Origin: Lactobacillus mulieris
GTDB taxonomy: Bacteria; Bacillota; Bacilli; Lactobacillales; Lactobacillaceae
Assembly: GCF_007095465.1 (NCBI RefSeq)
Contig: NZ_SDGL01000012.1
Coordinates: 1-43,104 of the forward strand
Length of the DNA: 43,104 nt
Reading direction: 5' to 3'
Made by a program: the position numbers and the translations under genes. Positions 41,375 to 43,104 of the stretch are shown here, piece after piece; position 1 is the stretch's first letter; each line of letters starts with the position of its first letter. The notes below the pieces were generated by a model. The model worked only from the letters and a program-made list of their open reading frames with translations. It ran no database searches and was not told the origin of the DNA.

Positions 41375-41971
41375 ATGTATACTAAGAAAAAACAACAGCA
41401 AGTTGAAGATGTACTCTTAACTCAAATTGTAGTTACATCAGAAGCGAATAATATTTTTAAATATGATGGCAAAATATACTCAAGTCAATCATATAATTCA
41501 GGTTTAGATCCTGATATGTCAGATTTTGCTGTAACTTTTTATGAAATAATCTACAATAAAAAAATTATTAGAGATGGGCAAATTATTAATACGGATTTTG
41601 CTGGAGATACTATTAATACTGGTATTTACAAAAAAGGGCAAAGAAAAAAGGTAAAGTTAAAAAATCGCCATTGTTTAGCAAATTTTTGGGCAATACCTTA
41701 TATTCATGGAAGAAAACGTGAAAAGCCAAAAAGAGATTATTTAGATTCGTATTTAACTTTTGTTGAAGAAAAAATTTTGATACAAGATGATAATTTTAAG
41801 GAGTATCATGATTTTAATGAATTTAAATTGGCTCAGTTTATTCCTGAAGGAATTAATTCTAATACGTTAGTTTCTCAAGAAATATCGATAAAAGATAGAG
41901 CTCAACTGCTGGCAAAATCAGAAATAGGTAAAACTTTATGGCAATATTTTAATGAGCATTGTTTATTTTAA
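41375..41971 (+). CDS. Hypothetical protein, unknown family
   Basis: A 198-residue soluble protein that I do not recognise. It is hydrophilic and rich in Lys, Asp and Asn, with no signal peptide or membrane helix. A central basic stretch (about 95-117: KKGQRKKVKLKNRHC, then HGRKREKPKR) is followed by acidic and aromatic segments. Its ATG is immediately after the rlmD stop with no gap, and only a weak AAAAG-like site overlaps the end of rlmD, so it is probably translated by coupling. It ends before a bidirectional terminator. A role in rRNA or ribosome work is a guess from position alone. Confidence 0.6.
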   Translation: MYTKKKQQQVEDVLLTQIVVTSEANNIFKYDGKIYSSQSYNSGLDPDMSDFAVTFYEIIYNKKIIRDGQIINTDFAGDTINTGIYKKGQRKKVKLKNRHCLANFWAIPYIHGRKREKPKRDYLDSYLTFVEEKILIQDDNFKEYHDFNEFKLAQFIPEGINSNTLVSQEISIKDRAQLLAKSEIGKTLWQYFNEHCLF

Positions 41972-41983
41972 ACTTATATTTCA

Positions 41984-42016
41984 AAAAAACTGCTAACTCA
42001 TTGTTAGCAGTTTTTT
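41984..42016. terminator. Bidirectional terminator between the rlmD unit and yfhO
   Basis: A perfect 14-bp stem AAAAAACTGCTAAC/GTTAGCAGTTTTTT with loop TCATT between convergent genes. Confidence 0.95.
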
Positions 42017-42021
42017 AATGC

Positions 42022-43104
42022 CTATTTTTCACGATTCTTTTTAAGAACCCAATATTCAGTAACTACACTTATTAATCCTAATATGCTGATTATAATTCCT
42101 AATTTCAAACCTGGCATTGTATGCTTTAAAGTAACTTTATGTTTCCCTTTTGGTAAATCTAAAGCAATAAATCTATTTAAGGTTTTCACAATCTTGACAG
42201 GCTTTCCATCACTAAAGGCTTTCCAGCCAGATGTGTATGGAATAGTAGTAATTAAAGATTGCCCTTGTTTGATATTAACAGTCCCTTCAATTTGATTATT
42301 TGTCCATTTGGATAATTTAAGTCGGTTGTTTTGTGCATTAGAAATTGTCTTATTAAGAGCTTGTTTATTGAGTAAGTAAAGTTCAGGATTTAATAGTGAT
42401 CCTTTTGAAATTTCTTTCTTTAACTTAATTTTCAAAGTAACTTTGCCACTCTTAGGCACATATACGCCAATTGGTTGATAAGTAATTGGCATCAAACAAA
42501 TTTCTTGATTATTGACTGTTAATTTAGAAATTTGAGTAGTATAAAGCTGATTATTATCTAAAACAATATAACCAACTGAATTAGGTTTAGCTTTATAGGT
42601 GAAAGTAAGAGTAGAAAGGATAGCTTTTTTACTTTGATAATTTAGTTGATTTTTGTCTTTTTTGACCACTAAATTAGTACTAGTAATTTGGGCAGAAATT
42701 GGTTTAGAAAAGTAGACTTGCTTAGAGCCAGTGAGGGCATTTAAAACTTTAGTTTGATTTTCAAGTGGTTGTTTGATAGCTAATTTTAAATTATTAGCTT
42801 TGTAACCGGCAAAAGCTAAAGGAAAAGTATTACATTGGTAGGCAGTATTATATTTATCTTTATACCAGACTTTGTTTTTCTTTAAATCATTACGTAAACC
42901 ATAATTCTTAAAACCAACAATTGAATCAGTTAAGCGAGTAGTTGTAATAAAGGTCTTAATATCAAATAAAGCATCTGTTAGTTGTGTACTAGTAGAGTAA
43001 AAGTAAAAGTACCCATATCCTGGAAGGCCTAATAATGAATAAAAGTCACTAATTTTAGGGTCGTTATTTGAAGAAAAGACTTCAGCTCCACGATAGTTGA
43101 AAGT
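42022..43104 (-). CDS. yfhO: YfhO-family membrane protein, 3' part (gene runs off the right edge)
   Basis: The minus-strand frame stays open from the stop at 42022 to the last base of the window (about 360 residues), so the gene begins beyond 43104. An internal GTG near 42669 is not the real start. The upstream frame includes FNYRGAEVFSS and YSLLGLPGYGYFYFYS, typical of the extracellular part of YfhO proteins. The C-terminus (PYTSGWKAFSDGKPVKIVK, KGKHKVTLKH, one final membrane helix about 20 residues from the end) matches the family. Full YfhO proteins have about 850 residues with many membrane helices in the missing N-terminal half. YfhO acts in glycosylation of lipoteichoic acid in Bacillus, probably moving sugar to the outer face. 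Confidence 0.85.
   Translation of the reverse strand, partial: TFNYRGAEVFSSNNDPKISDFYSLLGLPGYGYFYFYSTSTQLTDALFDIKTFITTTRLTDSIVGFKNYGLRNDLKKNKVWYKDKYNTAYQCNTFPLAFAGYKANNLKLAIKQPLENQTKVLNALTGSKQVYFSKPISAQITSTNLVVKKDKNQLNYQSKKAILSTLTFTYKAKPNSVGYIVLDNNQLYTTQISKLTVNNQEICLMPITYQPIGVYVPKSGKVTLKIKLKKEISKGSLLNPELYLLNKQALNKTISNAQNNRLKLSKWTNNQIEGTVNIKQGQSLITTIPYTSGWKAFSDGKPVKIVKTLNRFIALDLPKGKHKVTLKHTMPGLKLGIIISILGLISVVTEYWVLKKNREK

Noticed and set aside
42670..42670. Complete short gene starting at GTG near 42669 on the minus strand
   Set aside because: The frame stays open to the window edge with clear YfhO sequence upstream, so it is only the tail of a larger gene.

Overview
The window is a low-GC Firmicutes chromosome segment, almost certainly Lactobacillus of the acidophilus/johnsonii/gasseri group. 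The evidence is an Apf-type aggregation-promoting factor with a Lactobacillus SH3-like surface domain, the block pcrA-ligA-camS-gatCAB-dagK, a DUF3737 protein, a DUF915 alpha/beta protein, frequent TTG/GTG starts and strong AAGGAG ribosome sites. I see no insertion sequence, integrase, CRISPR array or prophage gene. This is mostly ordinary chromosome with a few accessory blocks.

Layout. 1-6.1 kb: tRNA-Thr(CGT) on the minus strand, an SMR efflux protein, the secreted Apf protein, a histidine phosphatase, tRNA-Gln, an LDH-like 2-hydroxyacid dehydrogenase, then tRNA-Tyr with a second tRNA-Gln, a cytoplasmic beta-helix protein, and a GntR/UTRA regulator. 5.7-11.4 kb: a cell-wall polymer locus. 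tagD lies on the minus strand, divergent from an operon of a TagB/F-like CDP-glycerol transferase, a Wzx-type flippase, TagA, a GT4 and a GT32. 11.5-13.8 kb: the NAD salvage pair pncB-nadE. 13.8-16.6 kb: a P-type ATPase behind a yybP-ykoY (manganese) riboswitch. 16.6-18.6 kb: a SprT-like protein cut short by TGA at a zinc-ligand codon, tRNA-Leu(AAG), an ECF S component and a GH73 glucosaminidase. 18.7-28.3 kb: pcrA, ligA, camS, gatC, gatA, gatB, dagK, in the same direction and tightly spaced.

28.3-38.2 kb: a minus-strand pair (ornithine/lysine-type decarboxylase and a Met_gamma_lyase/aluminium-resistance PLP enzyme) diverges from an APC permease. Then comes a four-gene operon (Cys-nucleophile hydrolase, DUF3737 beta-helix, PatB C-S lyase, DUF915 hydrolase) behind a promoter of MerR-regulated architecture, and a BI-1 membrane protein. 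38.3-43.1 kb: an NhaC-family transporter under a T-box leader (Tyr is the best specifier reading), an rRNA uridine methyltransferase that has lost the Fe-S cysteines of RumA, an orphan protein, and the 3' part of a yfhO gene running off the right edge.

How the parts fit together. GatCAB amidates Glu-tRNA(Gln), and two tRNA-Gln genes with the U1-A72 pair GatCAB favours are present. TagA, TagB/F and TagD would make a teichoic-acid linkage unit, and a flippase replaces the usual ABC exporter. Three RNA- or promoter-level switches are directly readable: a Mn riboswitch, a T-box, and a 19-bp-spacer MerR-type promoter. A fourth, sequestration of the permease ribosome site, is plausible. All product names come from motif and family recognition by eye; no database search was run.
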